Source: Haemaphysalis longicornis (taxonomy: Eukaryota > Arthropoda > Arachnida > Ixodida > Ixodidae). Taken from it: a DNA stretch of 64,000 nucleotides. The stretch lies in assembly GCA_013339765.2 (NCBI GenBank), contig CM023452.1, positions 157,612,977 through 157,676,976 on the forward strand, read 5' to 3'. The translations under genes and the position numbers were made by a program. The notes below the pieces were generated by a model. It was not told the origin of the DNA. It did no database searches and saw only the letters and a list, made by a program, of their open reading frames with translations. This document shows positions 53,696 to 64,000 of this stretch, in pieces; position 1 is the first letter of the stretch; every line of letters starts with the position of its first letter.

Positions 53696-56600
53696 AACGA
53701 CCAAATTACTACCAGTAAAAACGGCTCTGCTGTTAAAAAATTACAACAAACTCGTTAAAAGTTGCGACGAAATGTCGGTTTTTTTCGGCGAACCCTTTCT
53801 GGATAGAGGAAGGCATGCGCTGAACGTCTTCATTCTCTATGGCTTACATTGGGGGAAAATAATTCGAAACACATTCGATGCCCGGGATACCGCACATTAG
53901 AAATGGCTGCTTCTGATGCTAACGACATTGCAGCTTTATGCAGGAAAGAACGGGGATGGGACGTTCAGTGCTTGTTCACATAATCCCAGTTTGTGATGAG
54001 CGCCCAGCTTACAAATTTTTTTCGCAGCGCCTTAGTAGATGCGCGACTTGGCGGTGAGATAGCCAGTTTGCTCTTTGGCGCCATCAAGCGGAAGAATATG
54101 GGCCCATTTTAGTATGTCCCCTGTGGACCATGTGGTAACGTTTGTTTCTTGCAAGCGGAACAACCTATCGAAAAAGTTTGGAGCCCGACTCTTGCGGCAC
54201 TAAGTGTGAAAAAGTTAAGGTCAGCACCTTTCAGCCCTTTGGTTTGAATCAACTAACAAAAAGGAATGCTCATTGTAAAGCTCCCTCTTTTTCTACAAAG
54301 GAGTTGATCCCACATTTCCCCCTACGTGAGCTTTTCATTAGTCTCAGAGCAAGCGTCAAGCGTCGGTGACTACCTCGATTCTGAATCTCTACAGCGGGGT
54401 CAGGCGGTGTGGCATTCAGTGTCCTTGCTACATGAAAGCGGCACTTCCATCCGCACTTTCCATCTTGTAAGATGTTACACAACACGCAGCCCGACCCAAA
54501 GCTCCATTTGAATAAGACCCTGACACAGCCTGAGCCCCAGTAACAGCATTTCCAAACCGGGTAACAACGTTCGCATATAGAATGTTTCCTTATAATGCCA
54601 TCTTCTCGTATGTGTCTATTCGCTATCAACCGTGGTTCTTCAACCACGGACAGGCCAGATATCATTCACGAAACTTAGCCGTGCTCTGCGACGTGCAAGA
54701 GCACGAGAAGACGGCAGTGGCACAAAGAATGTTATCTTTTTTGCAAGCCGTTCCGTCACATAACGCTGTCTTGAGCTAAGTAAAATTGAAGAAAACTGTA
54801 GTTAGATTAAGTCCTATGACACTGCGCTTGTTGAAGATAGATTTTAGGTTGTGTTTAGGTGAGGAAAGGTAAGGTTTTTGTAACGTCAGTTTAGGTTATT
54901 TTCCGTTGTAACCGCCTTTTATGGAGCGTGATGAGGCGAAACGACCTTCAAACAGACTCTCCCGTCGAACATCCCGACCGGCCACTGACCGTAACGTTAT
55001 TTGAACGCGGCGTCATCATCTATATCCGAGGCAGCTGCAATCCCCCTCCCTTCACGCGGGCTGGCACCAATAGCGCAGACGGCTGATCGCGCGTATACGC
55101 TGGAGTTCGCAACGATTGCCGATGAAAATGCCCCTCCAAGACTTGTATGGGCGGTTGTGTTGGGCCGTCGTGCCGCGGGGCATTCCGCTCTAGCCGTTTC
55201 TGTAGGAGTAAGGACCCCGAAATGAGCCTTAGGTTTAATTAAGGCCCTGCAAATGAGGAGGACTGTCATTACGGCGTTTGCTTGCGTCAAAGTATTGACT
55301 TCACAAACTCTATCGTCTAGCTCTTCGACTTAATAAAAAACGTCATTGGTTCAGTGGACTGTGGTGAGTTTGGCGACGCCTTATTGCGGTTAAGGGAAGA
55401 TTAAGGGAAGTTTGAGGCTTAGCTCCCTTCTAATCTCCACTAATGGCTACTTAGGAAGTGGCGGCTAGCCCTGAGGTCAGTGGTATTCCGTTAAAACACA
55501 GCCTAGAGCGAACGTTGGGAGATCAAGCACTCTGAAGCATTCTGGATCAACTGCACTGCGAAGTCAGACTAAAAAAATCTTTCGAACAAGCCTCCGTAGA
55601 TAGTAGGAACGCATTTGAGAGGTAATTAATATCTTTAATATTCTTTATCTACAAGGAGTGAAGGGGTCCAGCCAGGGCTGGGAAGGCGGTAAAGGATGTG
55701 AGATCGTTTACATCCTCTTAAATAAATTACGCAATGATTGGCTACGGCAGGTCTGACGCCCGAATAAAAATTCTTAGCCCCCACGTACAATGATTCCCTT
55801 CAGGATAAGAGGCAACAACAAGACCTCAACAAGGCTTAGATGATTATAACAATGCTACTTATGAGGGTGATTATGAACTTGGTGACTGCAACAGGTGTCC
55901 GTAATGCGAAATTAGCTACAACGAGCCTGGCTGGCTACTGTGGTTTCATGATGGCGCTGACGTAAGAAAAAACGAGAAAGCGAAGATAAAAATAAGCAAA
56001 AGAAATTTAATAAAGCCCTTGATGACAAATCCAGACTATCTGCACATCGTATCAGAAATAGAACGGATGCTATGTGTCTTGACAAGCATGAAAAGCCCCC
56101 GTCCAACGAGCTGATGGCGCGAGACCAAAATCAGACTTGGAGATATATTGATAAACAGATGAGAATGGCTGGGCGAGCTCGGAAAGTGCGGCCTTGTGAA
56201 CAAGGTATTTTAAATTAAAGTTCTTCGACAGCGTGTCGTTTTCTTTTTCATTTTCTTCGACACATTGTGTAATTTAATTATTCATATTTTCTTTCTTTTT
56301 TGTCTGCAAGCTTTGTCATTACCGCCTTATTATGTCTTGTAAAATACGCCATTTTGTATGCGTTCCAGACATCGTGGATCGATTGGCCACTCGAAAATAT
56401 CATCTTTGCCGCCACCTTTAATACCGCCCACTCGGGTTGGCCGGATTTATTTTTCTCCCTCTCGTCTGCTATCCGCTATCATTCGGTTATAGTTATTTCC
56501 TTAGCTGACAGATTTTTTCAAACCTGCCGAGCATAGTTTTGTAAATGATTGATTTCGAGCGCAGGGTTTGGAATATGTTGCCCTTTTCTTTTCTGCCTGC

Positions 56601-56940
56601 TCACTCATCAAGCGTATATTGGGCAACTTAGCTAATTTTCCGCGTGTTTCCTCCTTTTAATTCAGGTGCAGTATAATCACTAAAACGCATTGGAGCACTC
56701 CGACTTTTCCGTGCATTTTATTCACTGCGATGAAAACCAAGCTCTTGATACGCCTCGTATAATGACCAACACTTTTACAGTGCAGCTGTTTCCCCGTACC
56801 ATATAGGCACAATCGTGTCCCAACGTTGACTCAAAATTTGAGCACACACAAGGCGCCCGACCGCGCTCCATCTTTACGGAAGGTGGCCAGACGGACATAC
56901 AAATGGACAGAGAGGTAGGAAGAGAGAGAGAGAGCTTTAA
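53696..56940. other. Unannotated sequence
   Basis: No recognised coding sequence. A perfect 8-bp hairpin CCGTGGTT-CTTC-AACCACGG lies at 54630-54649. Frames such as 54270-54665 (minus) have no domain. Purine-rich runs occur near 56925. Confidence 0.35.
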
Positions 56941-57352
56941 TCATCATCAGCCTCTCTACGCCCAATGCAGGGCAACGGCTTCTCTCATAGATCTCAATTA
57001 TCCCGGTTTTGTGCTAACTGAGACCAATTTATTCCTTTCAAACTTCAAGCACTAGGCAATTATGGCATACAGAGTGGCCTTGCGAGATTAGTGTAGCCTG
57101 GGAGTGACTACCCATCCTGCGAAGAGCCTTAATATCATGGACGCAAAATGAGTGCTCAAAGAAGGGACGTTCAATTGTGCGACGAAGACCTTTTGCTACC
57201 CCCTTCCCTTCACTTCCCATTCCCCCATGCACGGCCTCCGGGCCTCCCCTTTCCTCCAATAAAGGCTTGAATCAATCAATCAATTTCAAACTTCATGATC
57301 TCATCAACCAAGCTAACAATCTGCCACCCGTGCAACGCTTGCCGTTATTAAA
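56941..57352 (-). pseudogene. RTE-type LINE 3' end, copy 3, split by a LINE insertion
   Basis: On the minus strand, 57035-56941 matches the RTE 3' end: AATAAATTGGTC, GCCGTTGCCCTGCA and TTGGGCGTAGAGAGGCTGATGATGAT. The upstream part of the same element continues at 57284-57352 (GGCAAGCGTTGCA, GGCAGA, GATGAGATCATGAAGTTTG), as in copies 1 and 2. Between them is a 236-bp insert flanked by a 12-bp duplication. The copy is only about 170 bp of RTE sequence. Confidence 0.8.
57048..57283 (+). mobile_element. 5'-truncated LINE 3' end inserted into RTE copy 3
   Basis: The 236-bp insert is flanked by the exact 12-bp duplication TTTCAAACTTCA (57036-57047 and 57284-57295). It ends in GGCCTCCGGGCC (57234-57245), then CCAATAAAGGCTTG and a tail of AATC repeats. 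The mix of a truncated 5' end, a polyadenylation-like AATAAA and a simple repeat tail fits a non-LTR retrotransposon. No ORF remains, so the clade is not fixed. Confidence 0.8.
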
Positions 57353-58377
57353 GAACTTCATTAATAAAGAGAGAACTTTATTAAAGCCCAAACTGGTAGT
57401 AGCAAGGTGTGAGAGGTAGGAGGTCCCGTGGCATTCTCCACTAGAAAGCCGCCATGATACCGTGGGCCCTAGCGGCATCTTCCTACCTATCTGCGGGACC
57501 TTCTTTTATGGTTCTACCGGACGTCATGTAAACAGGCCGCCTGGCGAGCGATACCGTATCTGTCCCCCGGTATTTTCCTGACGTCAGGCCCAAGGGTCTC
57601 ACTATGTTGACATGACTACTCACAGTTAGACGTACACACAATGAGTTTGACGTTACTTGTGTCTGCGTTAGGCACCACGTTAGAGCTCCATAACATTAAG
57701 CCTAACACGAGCCAGAGCACATAAATGTAGGGGTGTGCTGGATAACACATAACCCGGGATGTTTAGTAACGTGTCTGTATCCACGTGTGTACCCACAAAC
57801 AGCGCCTGCACCCAAAGATGCTTGACCAACACCTGCCGGGGTTTTTTTTTTCAACGAAGCTGTCTATGGCTAAGATGCGGCCGATCGTCTCAAGCGGCAG
57901 ACCGAGCGTAGACCAACAAATTGTATCCCGTGAAACAATTCACTAAAAACGAAAAAAAAAGATGCCTTAAAACGTCTGCATTTTGGTATAATAAAGATTA
58001 TATTGATGCGGGAAAATTGTTTTCCGAGCAGTTCATTTGTATTTAGGGGTGAAGCCAACTTTATAGTGATCGGATTACTATTGGTCTTTGTCAGCTGACT
58101 TGCCCACATTGTGTGTTCTACAGCAAAGCATGGCCATCTACAGTGGGAGTATGGTTACAGCTCCACTTCATAGAGCTCTCCATAGCCGCTTCCTCTTTCC
58201 AGAGTGGTGCACACTCTTCGCTACGCTCGGTGTCTTCCTCCTTCTGACATTGGGCAACGTCACACGCTTTTCGGCGCCCACCTGTGCGGCGCTCAAGGGC
58301 CTGCAGAGCCACGCAATAATAAAATGTTATTGCCTCTACCCACCAATCATGCGTGTCCTAAGGCTGTGACATAGAGA
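57353..58377. other. Unannotated sequence
   Basis: The frame at 58088-58369 has a hydrophobic segment but no known domain. Nothing else can be supported. Confidence 0.35.
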
Positions 58378-58975
58378 GGAGGAGGAAGAATAAAAATTGT
58401 TTTTATCATAGTTCTGGAGTCACGGCAATGCGGGATCTTTTCAGTCCAGAAGTCCCCGGGTGGTCGCTGCCAGGGGGGCCCTTTCAACCAGTTTAAGTTG
58501 ATCGCCGGGGTCCAGGCTGGCTAGCATGCCTTCCCCGGGCTCGTGGTTGGGGGACGGGAGGGGGGGAGGGATGATGTGTGGGAGCACGCCCAGATGATAT
58601 GGTCGAGTGCAACGGTACTAGAGTAACGTTCGTAGAGCGTGCAGGGTAAAGGACGCTACTTGCTGGTGGCGGAGTAGGAGGTGGAATGGATGGCGAGGAG
58701 GAGTATGCCATGCCGGAATATGTTTGTTTGAAGGCGGCGGTAGGTGGTGGCGTCTTCTTTAGTCAACTTGTCGGGGGACGGCAGTAAGATCCGGCGTTCG
58801 AGGCAGTAGTCGTCGACGATATCCTTGTATATTTAAACCACAGAATGGTACGCTTCATACGGTGACGTTGGAGTGTTGGGGGAGAACGCCCGGTAGATAT
58901 GCGCGTGGACGGCAGCATGAGCCGCCTCATTGCCCAATATAACGGATCCCGCGAGACTGCCAGCTTCCCTGGACT
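58378..58975 (-). pseudogene. I-clade LINE 3' fragment, copy C, with RNase H end
   Basis: This copy reaches further 5' than A and B. On the minus strand, ILGNEAAHAAVHAHIYRAF (near 58930) is the last conserved RNase H motif (GN.AAH.A). It is followed by DIVDDYCLERRILLPSP, LTKEDATTYRRLQTNIFRHG, then a broken knuckle ending in DHIIWAC, and a serine/proline-rich end. The 3' end is TTTTTATTCTTCCTCCTCCTC. RNase H followed by this C-terminal tail places the element in the I group. Several frameshifts and stops make it non-functional. Confidence 0.82.
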
Positions 58976-60815
58976 TCTCTCTTCACAGAGTGAAGAGGCT
59001 GGGAATTGTTGTTTTCATTTCGTGCGAGTACAAAAAACTCACACTTTGTGGCATAGAGTTAGAGCATCACTACCTGTGGTGTTCTATTGGCCGGCGCTCT
59101 CGCAGAGATTTTATGTTTCAGGCATTCACATGGGAACACAGTGAGGAAATCCGCCTGTCCGTCTCTAACGCTTGATGTGTCGCTCGTCCGACATATTCAA
59201 ATATGATCTTCATAAAACGAGCGAGGGCTTTCCCACTTTGACCTACAACTACTTATAATGCCTCCCACAGAATGTGTTCCAAGAAATGCATTTGCATATG
59301 GAAGTGGACCATCATACTTTCGTGGGAGTCGTTTGAGCTATCATACTTTCGTATAACACCTCTTATATCAACCATGAAAATGCTTTCTAAGCACAGAAGT
59401 TTTCTAGTGGGATGTAGCCGCCTTTAAAAAGTTTGCTTTAAAGGTTTACAGAGCGTCATAAGGAAACAGCGGGTGCTACAGCGCTCTTCTAAGGCCCTAA
59501 CGCCTTCCTTGTTTGGTATAAGAATGCCCACATGGCTGCTGCAAGGCACGTGGACGTACCAGTGAAGCCCACCTAAAAAGGGATCAGTGTATAGAAGAAC
59601 GTCCAAACATTTACCACCCAATTTACCTTTGGGAGTTCCTGTAATTTTTTAGCCTACAGTATTCTCAACAAACCAGACCAGTAGAATTGCCGAACGCTGC
59701 AGGCTAGCGGCTTTTTTTTTCTTTAGACTGACAACTTACCACTTAGGCTTCGATTTCGAGAACACCTGTCAAGTAAACACGCCGGGAAAGACTCCAGAAC
59801 GCCCAGCATGGCGCTCACTAAATTGTCCCTCAGATCCCATGAGTGACACGTTGAGAGTCTTACTGCAATATAGTCTCATCAAATACCACGTGAGTAAGGG
59901 TCGGGAGTCCGTATTGCCACCAAAGCCGCCAAGTACACCCCATGTTATGAGACAGCTTTGGCCTAAATTAAGAATACTGAAAATTAATTATGTGCATGAT
60001 GGTTAAAGGGAAGCCGAAGGCGAGATACCGCGATGAGTTCTGGTTTGACTTGCGGATGAACACTGAAGGGAGACCCACACATCTGTTCCCTGTTTCTTTG
60101 TCCATTACTTCTTATCTTGTTTTCACCATCGCACAGAGAGTTACAGGACTTGGTAGACGCAGGCACGCTTATACACTCCATTGGTCCGTCACATGCCTAC
60201 AACAAAGATTCCTTCAGCGCCACGCCCTTAACACCATTTTTGCCCGAGAAAAGTGGCCTACTTGTTCTTGCTTTCGTGGTTTTCTCACTCGTCCACCACC
60301 GTGGAAAACCTCCCCCGCCAAGCCATCCCCACTTTATCCGCTTTCACAAATCAAACGACGCAAAGAGTGCAGCCTGCGGCACGTACTGTGATGGCATTGT
60401 CGCAAAGTATTCTATTCTAGAGAGCGAATCAGCACGCGAGCGCCCTTCCCCACCCACTTCGGTGGCGAGTGTCAACGAAAGATGTACGCTATCAGATAGA
60501 TTTAACGGGCGTTCAAAACGGCGCTTTTTTAACGTTTTTTTACGAAGCATGAAAAACTGAGAAAAGATTATTCTGCACAGTTCTATAAAAAAATTCGACA
60601 TATGTCTTAATAAGGCGAAATCTTGATGTCTCAGTCAACGCGAAAAGTGATCGTAGTTGCTGACGAATACACGAATGAAACCAAATTACGGCTGCTGTAA
60701 AAAACCATAAGTAAAAAAATATACATGGAAAGTTATTTCGGTTCGGATGAGATATGAACGCGGGTAATTGCTCTCTTCTGCTTATTTCATATAGTGGCTT
60801 TCACCATTACCACTA
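58976..60815. other. Unannotated sequence
   Basis: Frames at 59990-60391 and 60117-60560 overlap one another and have no recognised domain. Nothing else was recognised. Confidence 0.35.
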
Positions 60816-61365
60816 GTGACACCAGTGCGCATGCCGAGGCGACTTCATAATCAGTTTAGTTTTTCCCGCATTTATGGCGACACACGTTCATTTAATTCAT
60901 CAGCACTGCCTCGGGCCATTTCCATGTGGAATGATCTTCCAGATACCATTGCTTCCATAGCTGACAGTACTAGATTTCGGGAACATGTGTCTCGACATTT
61001 TTCGGGCTAATGTCACACCACACAACATTTGCAACTTTGTACATTTTGTGCCTTGTTTGTTTTTGATTTTGTTCGCTTTTTACTTGGCCGTTTACTTTTC
61101 TGTTTGAGCGCCAGTTTCATATTTTTAAAAATTAAATTTTAGAAATCGTTGTTTTCTTTTTGTGTGTATTACGGCGTGTTTGTATGCTTGCATCACCTGT
61201 AATAATGCACATAGCGATTTATGTCCTATTGCTTATCGGTACAACATCGCCTATTTAACCTTTGATTTTACTTTAATGCTCACGCAAATAGTTTTGTATT
61301 CCCCCCCCCCCCCCTTACTCAATGGCCCTAGGAGCCTGTAATGAATTGTGAATAAATATATGCCG
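60816..61365 (+). pseudogene. Jockey/CR1/L2-type LINE 3' end with 3' UTR
   Basis: The frame 60816-61010 encodes FSFSRIYGDTRSFNSSALPR followed by AISMWNDLP, the C-terminal segment common at the end of ORF2 in Jockey, CR1 and L2-type LINEs ((F/L)PR(T/A)I..WN.LP). A TAA stop follows SRHFSG. The 3' UTR (61011-61365) is T-rich, passes through a C run (61303-61314), CCCTAGGAGCC and GTGAATAAATATA. The catalytic part is absent. It is a 5'-truncated copy. Confidence 0.8.
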
Positions 61366-62478
61366 CAGAATCGGTGGTTTTTTCCATGCGATGTCACGTG
61401 ATATTTTAGCATGGGCGCTTCCGAACGGTACTACAGGACGAGTAGGGGAGGCATAGGGCCCATAGGTGCTGGGTGCTCAAGTTGAATCGCGGATGACTTC
61501 CTATCAGGACTTCTGCCGCCTTTTCTGTTCTTACCATTATTCTGGACGTCGTGGAAGGCAACGTGAGTAGATCAACTCGCATTACCTGCTGTTCTAAATA
61601 TTCTTTACTTTAGCTTAATGTGTGTACGACTTAGTTGGTGCTCCATGATCAACCACGACTAAGCTAGAAAATTTTGAGACGTAGGATCTGATGCATAAAG
61701 ACAGGTTCAGTGGGAACTTAGCACCTGATCTTGTCGTTGACGAACTGCCTGTGAGAACTGCGCATTAAAGACTAAAGACGCATTAAAGGGCAGAGGTCCC
61801 GCCGCACGGGTGCGTTACTGGTCCAGTCCTCACTGGTCCAGCAATGCTCCAGTACATGCTCCGATGTGTTCAAATATGTTTCACTGTTCAAGTAGCCAAC
61901 TAGCCCACATTATTGCATTGATTAGTTATCGTTAACATTAATAATCCTCACACATAATTACGACCACATTAATTAATACTTCATGTCCTACGTCTGAGTT
62001 TTTTTGGTCATGCTGTTCGAAGCTTGTTTGCTGTTGGGAGACCCGCTGCCGTATCGAATGATTTGACGAAAAGTAATCCCATTTCCTGTGAACAAAACAG
62101 ACTGGGTAATCTACTCCACCTCAACGGCCTAAATCAACACTCTACCGTTCCGTTCCTACACGATCAAGTACGTGCTCTTCTGGTACAGCGAGGGCGATGC
62201 CGTGGTGGAAAAAAAAAGAAAAATTTGTTGCCGACATGTGGCGATTTCTCCCTCGAGACTTGCGATTCGTGCATCACGAATTGAGATTATCCTTAAAGCT
62301 GTACCCGTGCGTCATCGCAATGTAGTTGCTGCATTAACACAGCTGCGATGCGGTTTAGCATGCTCCCTTCGAGCGGCATGCACTCAATGTCTGCGTCGGT
62401 TTTGGTCCTTTCGTACAAAGAGCCATGACGTAGAATCAACGCATGATGTACTTGGTGCGCTGTGCTACGGCTTTCTGC
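61366..62478. other. Unannotated sequence
   Basis: A frame at 62172-62483 has no recognised domain. No repeats were found. Confidence 0.35.
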
Positions 62479-62668
62479 AATAAGTATCGTCTGCGTTGGC
62501 CATAGTTGGGAACACTTAAGTACGTCGACTATGCATGACGGATGAACGCGAGTGTGGAGCCATACGTTCTACAAATAAGTAGCGTCTTCGTTGGCCATAG
62601 TTGAGAGCCCTTAAGTACGTCGCCTATGCATGACGGATGAAAGCGGCAGCGCAGCCATACTTACCCAT
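62479..62668 (+). repeat. Tandem duplication, period 95 bp
   Basis: Two units start AATAAGTA (62479 and 62574) and share GTTGGCCATAGTTG, CTTAAGTACGTCG, TATGCATGACGGATGAA and GCCATAC, with scattered substitutions. No gene is involved. Confidence 0.9.
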
Positions 62669-63121
62669 AATGCGGCTTCCGTACCTCTAATAGTGTCAGC
62701 ACATGAAGGGGTCCGCAACATAAAAAAGCTCGTGCGCAGTTGTATTAGTTGCACGTGCCTTAACGGTTCTTTGTTCCTTGCGCATGCGCATAACGGTCAC
62801 CGCTCCGTGCTGAGGTAGTTGTGCAACATTCCTCATATATCGCTGGGATCCTTCTCTTGTCAGTGAGGGTGAGCACGGCAGCTATGTCCCCACACCTGTG
62901 GTTGTCTCCCCGGTGGAATGGGGACGAATATTCACCAACTTCTATAACTTGTTTCTTGTTGTAATTTTGTAATTTTTTGTTGTAATATGCCTGTTATAAT
63001 TTTTTTAAACAAGTACTGTTTAAGCTATGCTTGATGCTGTAAATATCACTCATAATTTAGAGCCTGCTTAAAATGTATATGTGCTTCTTACTGTTCATCG
63101 TTTGTAACTATATACGTATTT
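62669..63121. other. Probable LINE 3' UTR, AT-rich
   Basis: From about 62940 the sequence is T/A-rich and resembles the 3' UTR of the element at 60816 in general style. No ORF end is recognised, so the family is inferred from the tail that follows. Confidence 0.35.
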
Positions 63122-63158
63122 ACCATTCCCCCCTATAATGATTCGGTCCCGCTACATG

Positions 63159-63205
<47 letters not shown>

Positions 63206-63208
63206 AAG
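63122..63208 (+). mobile_element. LINE-like 3' terminus with AAAT tail
   Basis: A C run (CATTCCCCCC), TATAATGATTCGGTCCCGC and TGTA are followed by about 12 AAAT units (63160-63207). The C-run/short stem/AAAT order resembles the end of the LINE at 61303-61365. It is a partial 3' end or a microsatellite grown from such a tail. Confidence 0.5.
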
Positions 63209-64000
63209 CAACTGCTTGTTTATATATGGAGCTCCGTTGATACCATCGGCGGTGCTTCAGAACTTATTATCACTGAAATAACTGCGCGTGTGCATAAGTT
63301 ACCTACAGGAGAGGCGAATGAACACGCAGGAGCAGCTGACACCCATTGGCGAGCAAAACGGCGGCCGCTGCCGAACCGGAGTGCTGGAGGCGGCCAGCGC
63401 AAAAACAGAAACAGAGATCAAGGAACTCCAATGAAATGGGAGACAGAACAGACGTCGAGAGAGAGCGAGAGATCGCGAGACATGAAATATGCGCGGTCAA
63501 ACGCAAACGCGTAACGCGGCGAGGGGAGTCAACCCGCTTTTGGCCGGCCCGCACGAGCGCGGAGTTATTTATGCCAGCGCTGCACAGAGGAGCAAGTGCA
63601 CTGTGCTCTCGGGCATAGTGCCGATGCTCTCTTCTTTTTAGGGCGTATACTTCCAGGAATCTTTTTGTAGTGTTGCTTTTTCGTCTGAGCCTTATTGTGG
63701 CGAGTGTTTCTCGCCAGAGCGTTGAAACGAGGGGCAGCGGCAACATTTGCTGGGTGCGCTTTATGGGGAACGGGTTCCCGCGAGCGCTGTAGCATCTGTG
63801 TGGGACGACTTCGCTTCAGGCTCGCTGTAAGAGGAGGAGGAAGAAGAAAAGTATTAGAAGCCGTAGCCTTTTTTGGGTTACCTAAAAGGAAATCTTCTGC
63901 ACGTCTTCCTGTAGCTCGATTCAACAGACGCGCAAAAAGAGGTGCGATGGATGCTTGAACACGAAGTATGTAGTGGCAGGAGCACTGCAGACTACTAAAC
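63209..64000. other. Unannotated GC-rich right end
   Basis: Frames on both strands (63303-63746 and 63565-63924 minus, 63695-63958 plus) overlap and have no recognised domain. Composition is moderately GC-rich and the sequence is cut by the window end. Confidence 0.35.

Overview
The window reads as non-coding, repeat-dense nuclear DNA of a hard (ixodid) tick. The best evidence is five copies of a tRNA-derived SINE with Ruka-like architecture (A box, B box, conserved body, AATC-type tail), several decayed LINE fragments that I recognise from memory as similar to tick elements, and the absence of bacterial gene organisation. No database search was possible, so the tick assignment is inference from recognised sequence style.

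I find no intact host protein gene, rRNA or canonical tRNA gene in 64 kb. The open frames are short, overlap on both strands and lack family features. The recognisable coding sequence belongs to dead retrotransposons: RTE-type copies at 2411-3620, 47984-50267 and 56941-57352, I-clade (RNase H-bearing) 3' fragments at 7325-7700, 21910-22400 and 58378-58975, and Jockey/CR1/L2-type fragments at 6371-6604, 13940-14403 and 60816-61365.

Layout. 0-12 kb: a solo LTR, an RTE copy split by a 435-bp terminal-inverted-repeat element with an exact 8-bp target duplication, a SINE with an exact 14-bp duplication, then LINE remnants. 12.5-14.8 kb: a 2.3-kb foldback element with two ~420-bp inverted arms, each holding 16 short tandem monomers, flanked by an exact 9-bp duplication and carrying a SINE and a LINE reverse transcriptase fragment in its loop. 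15-30 kb: SINEs, a 118-bp palindrome, a 1.1-kb TTAA-flanked inverted-repeat element, microsatellites and a CCAGT/CCAAT-rich repeat family. 30-43 kb: mostly unannotatable sequence with one inverted repeat, and a large (AC)n array flanked by a strangely decayed duplication that may be an assembly artefact. 43-51 kb: a second solo LTR of the first family, then a tandem pair of the CCAAT-rich repeats split by a composite insertion whose 5' end is tRNA-like and whose body is RTE. 51-64 kb: an acidic pseudogene remnant, a LINE inserted into an RTE copy, further LINE 3' ends and microsatellites.

The genes do not form a pathway. The interest lies in the nesting order of the transposons, exact target duplications that fix element boundaries, and a few structures (foldback element, tRNA-headed RTE insertion, CCAAT family, degraded duplication at 40-41 kb) that may be new.
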